DNA of 26,238 nt from Serpens sp035306625. GTDB taxonomy: Bacteria; Pseudomonadota; Gammaproteobacteria; Pseudomonadales; Pseudomonadaceae. The position numbers and the translations under genes were made by a program. The stretch covers positions 1 to 26,238 of the forward strand of contig DATGNS010000016.1 in assembly GCA_035306625.1 (NCBI GenBank), given 5' to 3'. The notes beneath the pieces are model-generated. The model did not search any database. It had not been told where the DNA came from and saw only the letters and a list, made by a program, of their open reading frames with translations. Each line of letters starts with the position of its first letter. The stretch's first letter is position 1. Shown one piece after another: positions 1 to 7,674 of the stretch.

Positions 1-359
1 GCGGTGGCCTTCTCGCTCTCGCGCAGGGTGACCTGGGCACGGGCTGTCTGGATGGCGTTCTCCGCCTGACGCAGCTGGGCCTCGGCCTGGGCCAGCTGGG
101 CCTCGAGCACGCGGGTGTCCATGCGCGCCAGCAGCTGGCCGGCCTCGACGAACTGCCCCTCTTCCACCTCGATGCTGGCCACCCGACCGCCCAGCTTGCT
201 GGCCACGTCCACCTCGGTGGCCTCGATGCGTCCGTTGCCCCAGGCGAAGCCCTCGCCCAGGCCCTTCGGGCGCATCTCGTACCAGATCAGCAGGGCGATG
301 CCGGCGACGATGGCGGTAAGGATGCTCGCCCGTATCAGGCGGTGCTTGGCAAGGGTCAT
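1..359 (-). CDS. HlyD-family membrane fusion (periplasmic adaptor) protein, 3' part missing
   Basis: The first 119 codons of a membrane fusion protein, reading leftwards off the window edge. The start is the ATG at 359, preceded by GAGGAG at good spacing. Residues about 9–26 form one N-terminal membrane anchor. The segment from about residue 42 (GNGRIEATEVDVASKLGGRV, followed by an EGQFVEAGQLLARMD stretch) is the lipoyl/barrel-sandwich half-motif of HlyD/EmrA/YbhG adaptors. An Ala/Gln/Glu-rich coiled-coil hairpin then starts. Adaptors of this kind join an inner-membrane pump, often an ABC transporter, to an outer-membrane channel. The pump genes should lie beyond the left end; from memory P. 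aeruginosa has an ABC ATPase/permease pair there. The diguanylate cyclase gene lies 29 bp upstream on the same strand, so co-transcription is possible. The family is clear; the substrate cannot be inferred. Confidence 0.88.
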   Translation of the reverse strand, partial: MTLAKHRLIRASILTAIVAGIALLIWYEMRPKGLGEGFAWGNGRIEATEVDVASKLGGRVASIEVEEGQFVEAGQLLARMDTRVLEAQLAQAEAQLRQAENAIQTARAQVTLRESEKAT

Positions 360-388
360 GTGTGCTCCTCGTCCTCGCTGGTATGAGG

Positions 389-2236
389 TTATTGTGCGGG
401 CGGCGCGGGCGGGTCGTGTTGATGATCATCAACCCCGGGCCATTCGCAGCTGCGGTTGCGGCCGCCATGCTTGGCCTGATACAGCGCCTGGTCGCACTGG
501 GCGACCAGTTGCTGCGGGCTGGCCTGTTGCTCCGGGTTGGAGGTGATGATGCCGATGCTCAGGGTCAGGCGGCCCAGCGGACTGCCGGGGTGGGGCAGGT
601 CCAGGGCGGCAAGGCGCTGATGGATGCGCTCGGCCAGGTGGCGGGCGCCCTGCAGGCCGGTATTGGCCAGGATGATGGCGAACTCCTCGCCGCCGTAGCG
701 GCAGGCCACGTCGCCCTCGCGCTGCAGGCAGTCGTTGAGCAGCTGGCCCACCCGGCGCAGGGCGTCATCGCCGGCCAGGTGGCCGAGGGTGTCGTTGTAG
801 GCCTTGAAGTGGTCGATATCCACCAGCAGCAGGGACAGCGGTGTGCCCAGGCGCCGCAGCCGACGCCATTCGGCCTGCAGCTGCTGGTCGAAGTAGCGCC
901 GGTTGTGCAGGCCGGTCAGGCCATCCTGCTGGGACAGGCGCTGCAGGCGGGCCTCCAGACGCAGGCGCTCGCTGTTGTCCCGGGACACGCCGATCAGGTA
1001 GTGGCGGCCGTCCCGCTCCATCAGCTGGGTGCTGATCTCGGCCGGACGCAGGGTGCCATCACGGCAGCGCATTTCGCGCTGCTGCAGGCGCTGCGAGCCC
1101 GTGCGGTGCAGCTGGCGCACCTCCTCCAGCCACTGGTGAAAGCCCGGCATGAGCAGCTCCGGGTCCTGCTGGAACAGGGCGTTGAAGGTGGCGCGGTCGT
1201 AGCCCAGGGTCAGATGCACGGCGCGGTTCATGTAGACGAAGGCCTGCTCGTCCAGATCGAGGATGAACAGCCCATCGCGGCTGAAATCGGTGAGCTCGAG
1301 GATGAAGCGCTGCTGGGCGCGGCTTTCCCGCAGCCGCGAGGCGGTGCGCCGGCGCCGCTCGGCTTCCGCGCGCAGACGGCGGTTGGTGATCAGCAGGGCG
1401 GTGGCGCGGCGGTGGTTCTCCAGGGCCAGGTACAGCGCGGCCACCAGCAGGAAGCTGATGGACAGGCTGGCGCCCAGCACCACCCTGGGCCAGGGGGTGT
1501 TGAGGCGCTGCAGGATGCGTTCGGTGGGGGTCAACAGCAGGCTGAGGGCCGGGTCGCCCGGCAGTTCCAGGGCCACGCGCTGGACCAGCTCGCCGGCGGG
1601 GTTGCCCCGGCCCTGGTCATGCAGGACCCGATCGCCCTCCAGCAGGGCGACGCTGAAGCGCCACTCCCCTGCCCGGCTCAGCCAGCGCTCGAGCAGGTCG
1701 CCCGGACGAAAGATGCCGCGCAGGTAGCCGTCGAAGCCCGGACCCGGGGTGTGGCGGTTGTAGAGCGGCACATGCAGGGCGATGGCCGGCGTGCCGTCGG
1801 CCAGGGGAAAGCTGCCGCTGTAGTGGGGCGCGCCCTGGTCGCGGGCGTCCCGGGCGCTGTCGGGCAGGTTGGCAGCCGGTGGCGCCGCGTCCAGGGGCGG
1901 CACGCGCCAGCGCAGGCGCTGGGCGGCATCCAGCCATTCGATGGCGTAGAAGCCGTTGGGCGCGGCGAGGAGCAGGCGCGCCTCGCGCTGCCAGTCCTGT
2001 TCGCGCAGGCGGCCTTCGTTGTTCCAGCGATCGGCCAGGCGCTGCAGGTTGGCGGCCTGATCGGCCAGGCGTGCCTCCAGCTGGCGGGCCAGGCCGTCGG
2101 CGTGCAGCGCCAGGTGTTCCCGAGCGCGGGTCTGGCGATCGTTTTCCAGGCGCTGCCAGAGCAGCAGGCTGCCTGCACAGAGCGTGCAGAGCATCAGGCC
2201 GAGAAGCAGCCAGACGGCCAGGGAACGGGTGGTCAT
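389..2236 (-). CDS. Membrane-bound PAS–GGDEF diguanylate cyclase
   Basis: Predicted to make cyclic di-GMP from two GTP. I chose the ATG at 2236 (615 aa), which has AAAGGA upstream; an in-frame start at 2284 would add 16 residues without hydrophobic character. Layout: transmembrane segment about 5–28, an extracytoplasmic region of about 225 residues that resembles a CHASE-type sensor (weak assignment), second transmembrane segment about 253–273, a basic coiled linker, a PAS domain about 310–425, and GGDEF about 435–595. The active-site motif is GGEEF at 515–519, so it should be catalytic. REGD at 506–509 is the RxxD inhibitory site at the canonical spacing (five residues between), so product inhibition is expected. 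No EAL domain follows. It lies 51 bp downstream of the EVE gene and 29 bp upstream of the HlyD gene. The sensed ligand is unknown. Confidence 0.93.
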   Translation of the reverse strand: MTTRSLAVWLLLGLMLCTLCAGSLLLWQRLENDRQTRAREHLALHADGLARQLEARLADQAANLQRLADRWNNEGRLREQDWQREARLLLAAPNGFYAIEWLDAAQRLRWRVPPLDAAPPAANLPDSARDARDQGAPHYSGSFPLADGTPAIALHVPLYNRHTPGPGFDGYLRGIFRPGDLLERWLSRAGEWRFSVALLEGDRVLHDQGRGNPAGELVQRVALELPGDPALSLLLTPTERILQRLNTPWPRVVLGASLSISFLLVAALYLALENHRRATALLITNRRLRAEAERRRRTASRLRESRAQQRFILELTDFSRDGLFILDLDEQAFVYMNRAVHLTLGYDRATFNALFQQDPELLMPGFHQWLEEVRQLHRTGSQRLQQREMRCRDGTLRPAEISTQLMERDGRHYLIGVSRDNSERLRLEARLQRLSQQDGLTGLHNRRYFDQQLQAEWRRLRRLGTPLSLLLVDIDHFKAYNDTLGHLAGDDALRRVGQLLNDCLQREGDVACRYGGEEFAIILANTGLQGARHLAERIHQRLAALDLPHPGSPLGRLTLSIGIITSNPEQQASPQQLVAQCDQALYQAKHGGRNRSCEWPGVDDHQHDPPAPPAQ

Positions 2237-2245
2237 GGGGGCAAT

Positions 2246-2262
2246 CCTTTGCAGTGCAAAGG
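2246..2262. repeat. Perfect 8-1-8 palindrome over the diguanylate cyclase ribosome binding site
   Basis: CCTTTGCA and TGCAAAGG flank a single base. On the minus strand the right arm contains the AAAGGA that serves as Shine–Dalgarno for the diguanylate cyclase start at 2236. As RNA it could fold into a 7-bp stem with a 3-nt loop that hides this site. As DNA it could be an operator. Both roles are inference. Confidence 0.5.
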
Positions 2263-2287
2263 GGTGTAGCACAGCCCCGGCCAACCC

Positions 2288-2737
2288 TCAACGCAGCCGG
2301 AGGATGGCTTCCCACTGGGCGGGCGTCACCGGCATGACCGAGAGACGACTGCCCTTCCTGACCAGCGGCAGCTCGCTCAACGCCGGCTCGGCCTTGAGGC
2401 GCGCCAGTTCGATGACATCGTCGAAGGTTTCCACGAAGCCCACATCCACCGCGCTCCAGGGATTTCGTTCGGGTGTGGCCTTGACGTCAAAATAATGACT
2501 ATCTGCCTGCAGGGCCGTGGGGTCCGGATAGGCCTCGCCGAGGATGCGGCCGATGCCCGCCACCCCCGGTCGGGGGCAGCTGGAGTGGTAAAAGAGGAAC
2601 AGATCACCCGGTTGCATGGCGCGAAGAAAGTTTCGCGCCTGAAAATTGCGAACTCCGTCCCAGCGCGCCTCGCCGAGATGTGCCAGGGCGTGGATGGACA
2701 GTTCGTCGGGTTCCGATTTCATCAGCCAGTACGGCAT
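2288..2737 (-). CDS. EVE-domain protein (thymocyte nuclear protein 1 type)
   Basis: A 149-residue protein that is essentially one EVE domain, a PUA-related fold thought to bind modified bases in nucleic acid. Visible family signatures are YWLMKSEP at 3–10, WDGVRNFQARNF at 26–37, DLFLFYHS at 45–52 and the C-terminal RLSVMPVT followed by a Trp near 142. I chose the ATG at 2737, preceded by GAGG, because homology starts there; the longer reading frame to 2812 adds residues without family character. The diguanylate cyclase follows 51 bp downstream on the same strand, but nothing shows a functional link. In this lineage it sits next to the cyclo-ligase and 6S RNA genes rather than in a restriction or defence locus, so a housekeeping role is more likely. 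The exact ligand is unknown. Confidence 0.9.
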   Translation of the reverse strand: MPYWLMKSEPDELSIHALAHLGEARWDGVRNFQARNFLRAMQPGDLFLFYHSSCPRPGVAGIGRILGEAYPDPTALQADSHYFDVKATPERNPWSAVDVGFVETFDDVIELARLKAEPALSELPLVRKGSRLSVMPVTPAQWEAILRLR

Positions 2738-2873
2738 GAACTTTGCCTCGTGCTTTTGGTCCGAGTCGCGGGCATTGGAGCCGGCAGGCATGAGTCTCGC
2801 GTAGCGAGCCACTCCGAACTAGAAGAACAACTGCCGGATTTTCTTGAAGTTGTCTGTAGGGGAAGACAGGGCA

Positions 2874-3005
2874 ATGAAGCGGCGAAAACCCGATCTGATG
2901 TGGATTCTGATCGTTCTGTTCAGCCTGGGCATGGTCACGACCGGCTACACCCAGGGTCTCTGGGAGCGCCAGGCCGAGGCAACTCCCGTTTCGATGCAGC
3001 GCTAG
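2874..3005 (+). CDS. Small single-pass membrane protein (43 aa), unknown function
   Basis: A short gene starting at the ATG at 2874, behind a purine-rich GGGGAAGACAGGG stretch. The product begins MKRRKPD, then has one hydrophobic helix (about residues 8–25, LMWILIVLFSLGMVTTGYTQ), then a short polar tail ending VSMQR. A basic N-terminus and a single helix suggest an inner-membrane protein with the N-terminus in the cytoplasm. I recall similar short proteins beside the cyclo-ligase gene in other Pseudomonas genomes, but could not check this. The last 71 bp overlap, antisense, the 3' end of the cyclo-ligase gene. Function is not known. It is believed to be a gene because of its start context, its charged-then-hydrophobic layout and its AT-richer codons compared with the surroundings. 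Confidence 0.68.
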   Translation: MKRRKPDLMWILIVLFSLGMVTTGYTQGLWERQAEATPVSMQR

Positions 3006-3624
3006 CTGCCGGTGCCGCGCTGCGCGCGGCATACCATCCCCTGTCGGTCACCGTGGCCTGCAGGGGAACATCCCAACTGGCCAACGCCAGGCTATCCACA
3101 CGCTGACACTCGTGGGCCAGCCCCAGGAGTGTCGGTTTGTGCCAATTTTTGCGCATGCTCAGGTACGCCAGGCTGCGGTCGTAGAAGCCGCCGCCCATGC
3201 CGAGTCGTCCGCCCCGGTCGTCGAAGCCGACCAGGGGCAGGCAGACCAGGCCCAGGGCCCAGGGCTTGCGCTGGCGGCCGCGGCAGAAACGCGGTTCCGG
3301 AATGCCGAAGCGGTTGCGGCGCAGGCGCTCGCCCGGCAACAGGCGCTGGAACACCATGCGGGTGCGCGGCCAGGGGTTGAGCACCGGCAGATAGGTGGCC
3401 TTGCCCCGACGCTGGGCCTCGCGCAGCAGCAGGGCCGGATCGATCTCGCCGTCGTTGGCCAGGTACAGCGCCAGGTGGCGGGTGCGGCGGAACAGGGGGT
3501 GATGGCTCAGTTGTCGATACAGCGCGCGAGCGGCGCGGCGCTGCTCAAGAGGAGTCAGCTGCCGGCGGCGCTGGCGCAGCAGGCGGCGCAGCGCGCTGCG
3601 CGAGAGGTCATCAGCCGAGATCAT
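2935..3624 (-). CDS. fthC: 5-formyltetrahydrofolate cyclo-ligase
   Basis: Converts 5-formyl-THF to 5,10-methenyl-THF using ATP, in the cytoplasm (family of E. coli YgfA). The ATG at 3624 gives 229 aa. Family marks are the basic N-terminus with RRLLRQRRRQL (nucleotide/folate region), YLANDGEID at 54–62, and the signature GMGGGFYDR at 142–150. Typical members end soon after the VTDRGW seen at 192–197, so the last 32 residues (Ala/Arg/Pro-rich) are an extension. It is this extension that overlaps the small membrane-protein gene on the other strand. The gene lies directly downstream of the 6S RNA gene and its terminator, with only 23 bp between the T-run and the ATG and no strong ribosome site, so it is probably read through from the ssrS promoter as in E. 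coli. It gives one-carbon units in the same pool as GcvT. Confidence 0.93.
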   Translation of the reverse strand: MISADDLSRSALRRLLRQRRRQLTPLEQRRAARALYRQLSHHPLFRRTRHLALYLANDGEIDPALLLREAQRRGKATYLPVLNPWPRTRMVFQRLLPGERLRRNRFGIPEPRFCRGRQRKPWALGLVCLPLVGFDDRGGRLGMGGGFYDRSLAYLSMRKNWHKPTLLGLAHECQRVDSLALASWDVPLQATVTDRGWYAARSAAPAASAASKRELPRPGAPRDPGCSRS

Positions 3625-3647
3625 GGCGGGAAACGGCCCCCGAAATG

Positions 3648-3680
3648 AAAAGCCGCCGGCGCGGATGTCCGGCCGGCGGC
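3648..3680 (-). terminator. Intrinsic terminator of the 6S RNA gene
   Basis: On the minus strand a perfect 9-bp GC stem (arms 3672–3680 and 3652–3660, GCCGCCGGC/GCCGGCGGC) with an 11-nt loop is followed directly by TTTT. It lies about 10 bp past the 6S RNA 3' end and 23 bp before the cyclo-ligase start, so leakiness would control that gene. Confidence 0.8.
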
Positions 3681-3689
3681 AGCAGAATT

Positions 3690-3868
3690 CGACTCCCCGG
3701 GGTGCCGCTGTCGGCGTGACCCTTGAACCCGAGAGTTCAAGGTGGCGACCGCAGGGCAACCTTAAGGCTCTCCGTCGCGCGGATATGCACACGGGTTGCA
3801 CGTACGGCCTCCGAAGTTTTGCTTATCGGGAGAGGGACGTGCCAACTGGCGTACACACCAGGGAGTTG
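3690..3868 (-). ncRNA. ssrS: 6S RNA
   Basis: A regulatory RNA of about 179 nt that mimics an open promoter and binds sigma-70 RNA polymerase holoenzyme in stationary phase. The ends pair: CUCCCUGGUGU near the 5' end with GGCACCCCGGGGAG near the 3' end. The conserved 3' hairpin CCUUGAAC…GGUUCAAGG (3721–3742) matches the equivalent E. coli 6S element. The position between zapA and the cyclo-ligase gene, all on one strand, is the classical ssrS location. The 5' end is inferred from a TATACT box seven bases upstream; both ends are accurate to a few bases only. Processing from a longer zapA read-through transcript is also possible. Confidence 0.9.
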
Positions 3869-3874
3869 CGGGGA

Positions 3875-3880
3875 AGTATA
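3875..3880 (-). promoter_or_regulatory. -10 box of the ssrS promoter
   Basis: TATACT on the minus strand, five of six matches to the sigma-70 consensus, placed seven bases before the inferred 6S RNA start. The -35 region (about 3897–3903, GTTTCCC) is a poor match. Confidence 0.6.
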
Positions 3881-3926
3881 CGCACAATTTCGCTTCGGGA
3901 AACCCGGCGGCTCGACGAGAGGCCCT

Positions 3927-4223
3927 TCAGTCGTTGCCCAGGGCCGTGTCCACCCGGTCGAGCAGCTCGCGCACCTGGTCGCGGGTCAGCATCTCCCGCT
4001 GCTCCTGCTGCTGCTGCAGGCGCTGCAGTTCGTGGGCGATGTTCAGCGCGGCCATCACCGCGACGCGCTCGGCGCCGATGACCCGGCCGCTCAGGCGGAT
4101 CTCGCGCATCTTGCCGTCCAGCAGCCGCGCGGCACTCTCCAGGCTGGCGCGGGCTTCGCTCGGGCAGGCGATGCAGTATTCCTTGTCGAGAATGGTGACG
4201 GTGACTGTGGTGGTAGGGGTCAT
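3927..4223 (-). CDS. zapA: Cell division protein ZapA
   Basis: A 98-residue FtsZ-associated protein that cross-links FtsZ filaments at the Z-ring. The N-terminal strand pair VTVTILDKEYCIACP (about 7–21) is the usual ZapA head domain, followed by LESAARLLDGKMREIR and then a long C-terminal coiled coil rich in Gln and Glu (about 58–93). The length fits the family. The start is the ATG at 4223, which overlaps the stop of the upstream coiled-coil gene as ATGA, so the two are translationally coupled. The 6S RNA gene follows 58 bp after its stop. The longer open frame upstream of 4223 lies over the other gene and is not coding. Confidence 0.95.
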   Translation of the reverse strand: MTPTTTVTVTILDKEYCIACPSEARASLESAARLLDGKMREIRLSGRVIGAERVAVMAALNIAHELQRLQQQQEQREMLTRDQVRELLDRVDTALGND

Positions 4224-4429
4224 GAGTCCTGCTCCAGTGCCTTGAGGCGGGAAATCATCGCTTCGACCTTCTGGCGCGCCTGTTCGTTCTTCTCGATCAG
4301 TTGCGCGCGCTCCTCGCGCCAGGCCCGTTCGTTGGCCAGCAGCAGCCTGTTCTGAGCCTTGAGTCGTGCGTAGTGTTCGAGCAGTTCGTCGAGCTTGGCC
4401 GCCAGGCGCTGCAGTTCGGTGATTTCCAT
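4220..4429 (-). CDS. ZapB-like coiled-coil protein (TIGR02449 family)
   Basis: A 69-residue protein starting at the ATG at 4429 (MEITELQRLAAKLDELLEH). An in-frame TTG six codons upstream is less likely. Almost the whole sequence is a predicted heptad coiled coil with leucine at regular spacing (ELQRLAAKLDELLEHYARL…LKAQNRLLL). Members of this family are short, lie immediately before zapA in pseudomonads and relatives, and are described as ZapB-like, so a role with ZapA at the septum is inferred. The stop overlaps the zapA start by four bases. It has no strong Shine–Dalgarno and a short leader (about 22 nt) from the predicted promoter. Confidence 0.82.
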   Translation of the reverse strand: MEITELQRLAAKLDELLEHYARLKAQNRLLLANERAWREERAQLIEKNEQARQKVEAMISRLKALEQDS

Positions 4430-4457
4430 GGGGACTCGGAAGGGCAACGGAACTTCG

Positions 4458-4487
4458 ACTATAGGGAGGAGCCTGGCCCGGGGTCAA
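4458..4487 (-). promoter_or_regulatory. Sigma-70-like promoter for the zapB-like gene–zapA(–ssrS) operon
   Basis: On the minus strand, TTGACC (4482–4487) and TATAGT (4458–4463) are separated by 18 bp. The transcript would begin near 4451, about 22 nt before the first start codon. Confidence 0.65.
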
Positions 4488-4534
4488 ACGCCGCTGCGGC
4501 CCGGCAAGGGCTGCCTAGCCGGGGTCCGGGCTGC

Positions 4535-4540
4535 TAGGAT
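4535..4540 (+). promoter_or_regulatory. Possible -10 box for ygfB–pepP–ubiH–ubiI
   Basis: TAGGAT lies 32 bp before the YgfB start in the divergent gap shared with the zapA operon. No convincing -35 box is visible (TGCCTA at 4512–4517 is weak). It is listed because this is the only gap upstream of the four-gene operon. Confidence 0.35.
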
Positions 4541-4571
4541 ACGAGCCCAGTTTTCCTGCTTCGGAATCGCC

Positions 4572-5120
4572 ATGTCCAGCACCTCTGCCTATGCCGCCTT
4601 CGCCGCCCTGCTCGAGTCTTCCGGGTACACCGTCCCTCCCGCCGAGCTGCACGGGCTGCTGGTCGGCCGCAGCTGCGCGGGCCTCGGCTTCGAGCCCGAG
4701 GGCTGGCTGGAAGATGCCCGGGAGCTGCTGGGCAGCGAACTGCCCGAGCCGATTCGCCAGGCCCTGCTGGGCCTGCAGGAAATGGTCAAGGGCGAGCTGA
4801 GCGGGGACGAACTGTCGCTGGTGCTCCTGCTGCCGGACGACGAGACGCCGCTGGCCGAACGTGCCGGCGCGCTCGGCCAGTGGTGCCAGGGTTTCCTGTC
4901 CGGCTTCGGCATGGCGCCGCTGGCCGCCGACCTGCCCGCCGACGCCATGGAGGTGCTGCACGACCTCGCTGCCATCGCCCAGGTGCAGAGTGCGCTGGAG
5001 GAGTCCGAGGACGGCGAGAGCGACTACATGGAAGTCATGGAGTACGTGCGGCTGGCGCCGCTGCTGCTGATGTTCGCCGTGCGCGGTGTGCCGGCCGACC
5101 AGAAACCCTCCCTGCACTGA
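4572..5120 (+). CDS. YgfB/YecA-family (UPF0149) protein
   Basis: A 182-residue cytoplasmic protein starting at the ATG at 4572. The family pattern is visible: YAAFAALLESSGYTVPPAEL near the N-terminus, HGLLVGRSCAG at 28–38, a central helical region with a conserved GQWCQGFLSGFG (about 100–111), and an acidic C-terminal segment with YMEVMEYVRLAPLLLMF. It lacks the C-terminal SEC-C zinc motif found in longer YecA relatives. From published work, a P. aeruginosa member (YgfB) affects expression of the AmpDh3 amidase and beta-lactam tolerance; whether this copy does is inference. It is the first gene of an operon with pepP 16 bp downstream, an arrangement also seen in enterobacteria. Confidence 0.9.
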   Translation: MSSTSAYAAFAALLESSGYTVPPAELHGLLVGRSCAGLGFEPEGWLEDARELLGSELPEPIRQALLGLQEMVKGELSGDELSLVLLLPDDETPLAERAGALGQWCQGFLSGFGMAPLAADLPADAMEVLHDLAAIAQVQSALEESEDGESDYMEVMEYVRLAPLLLMFAVRGVPADQKPSLH

Positions 5121-5136
5121 TCGCAAGAGGCCGTCG

Positions 5137-6470
<1,334 letters not shown>

Positions 6471-6471
<1 letters not shown>

Positions 6472-7655
6472 TGGAACGGGTCGAGCTGGCCATCATCGGC
6501 GGCGGGCTGGTGGGCGCCAGCCTGGCCCTGGCCTTGCAGGAAGGCGCGCGCGCGCGGGGCTGGCGCATCGTCATGATCGAACCCTTCGCCCCGGGCGACA
6601 GCTACCAGCCCAGCTACGACGCGCGCTCGTCGGCGCTGGCCTATGGCAGCCGGCTGATCTTCGAGCGCCTGGGGCTGTGGGATGCGGTGGCGCCGCGCGC
6701 CGAGCCGATCCTGCACATCCATGTCTCCGAACAGGGGCGTTTCGGCATCACCCGCATGCACGCCGCCGAGGAAGGGGTGCCGGCCCTCGGCCATGTGGTG
6801 GAGAACGCCTGGCTGGGGCACTGCCTGTGGCAGGCCCTGGACCCGGAGGTGGTGAGCTGGCGCTGCCCGGCCGAGGTCAGCGACCTGCAGGCACTGCCCG
6901 ACGGCTACCGACTGCACCTCAAGGACGGATCCAGCCTGGACTGTGACCTGGCGGTGCTGGCCGACGGCGGCCGCTCCGGCTTGCGCGAGCGCCTGGGCAT
7001 CACCGTGCAGCGCCGGCCCTACCACCAGAGCGCGCTGATCGCCAACGTCACGCCCAGCCTGCCCCATGGCGGCGAGGCCTTCGAGCGCTTCACCGCCCAG
7101 GGGCCGATGGCGCTGCTGCCGTTCCTGGACAATCGCTGCGTACTGGTCTGGACCCGTGATCCTCAGGATGCCGAACGCCTGCAGGTGGCCTCCGAGCGGG
7201 CCTTCCTGGACGAGCTGCAGCAGGCCTTCGGCTTCCGGCTGGGTGCCTTCCGCCAGGTGGGCGCTCGTCACCTCTATCCGCTGGCGCTGGTCGAGGCCCG
7301 CGAACAGGTGCGCCCGCATCTGGTGGTGCTGGGCAATGCCGTGCACAGCCTGCATCCGATCGCCGGCCAGGGTTTCAACCTGTGCCTGCGCGACGCCCTG
7401 GCCCTGGCCGAGACCCTGCTGGAAAGCCGGGAGCCGCTGGGCAGCCTGGCGACCCTGGCGCGCTATCAGGCGCGCCAGCAGCTGGATCAGGACCTCACCA
7501 TCGGCTTCTCCGATCGCCTGACCCGGCTGTTCGGCGCCCGGCTGCCGCTGCTCGACCAGGCCCGGCACCTGGGATTGCTCGGCCTGGATCTGCTGCCGCC
7601 CGCCAAGCACTGGTTCGCCCGCCAGGCCATGGGCCTGGGCGCCCGCATCATCTGA
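6471..7655 (+). CDS. ubiH: 2-octaprenyl-6-methoxyphenol hydroxylase UbiH
   Basis: A flavoprotein monooxygenase of ubiquinone synthesis that hydroxylates C1 of the ring, at the inner face of the membrane in the Ubi complex. The ATG at 6471 gives 394 aa. It carries the three class A FAD hydroxylase motifs: the Rossmann AIIGGGLVGAS at 7–17, the DG motif LADGGRSGLRERLG at 163–176, and GNAVHSLHPIAGQGFN at 288–303 (usually GDAAH; Asn replaces Asp here, as seen in other UbiH proteins). RSSALAYGS (52–60) is also typical of UbiH/I/F. It overlaps pepP by one base and is followed by a second hydroxylase of the same family. Assignment to UbiH rather than UbiI rests on the GNAxH motif, the order after pepP and similarity remembered from pseudomonads. 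Confidence 0.93.
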
Positions 7656-7674
7656 ATTCGCACGAGGGACTGAC

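Noticed and set aside
362..2269. A 635-codon plus-strand frame opposite the diguanylate cyclase
   Set aside because: It is the mirror of a GC-rich gene, with repetitive Gly/Gln/Ala/Val composition and no domain. The opposite strand carries a complete PAS–GGDEF protein.
2796..2808. CTCGC-GTA-GCGAG stem as terminator of the cyclo-ligase gene
   Set aside because: A 5-bp stem with a 3-nt loop and no T-run, about 125 bp past the stop.
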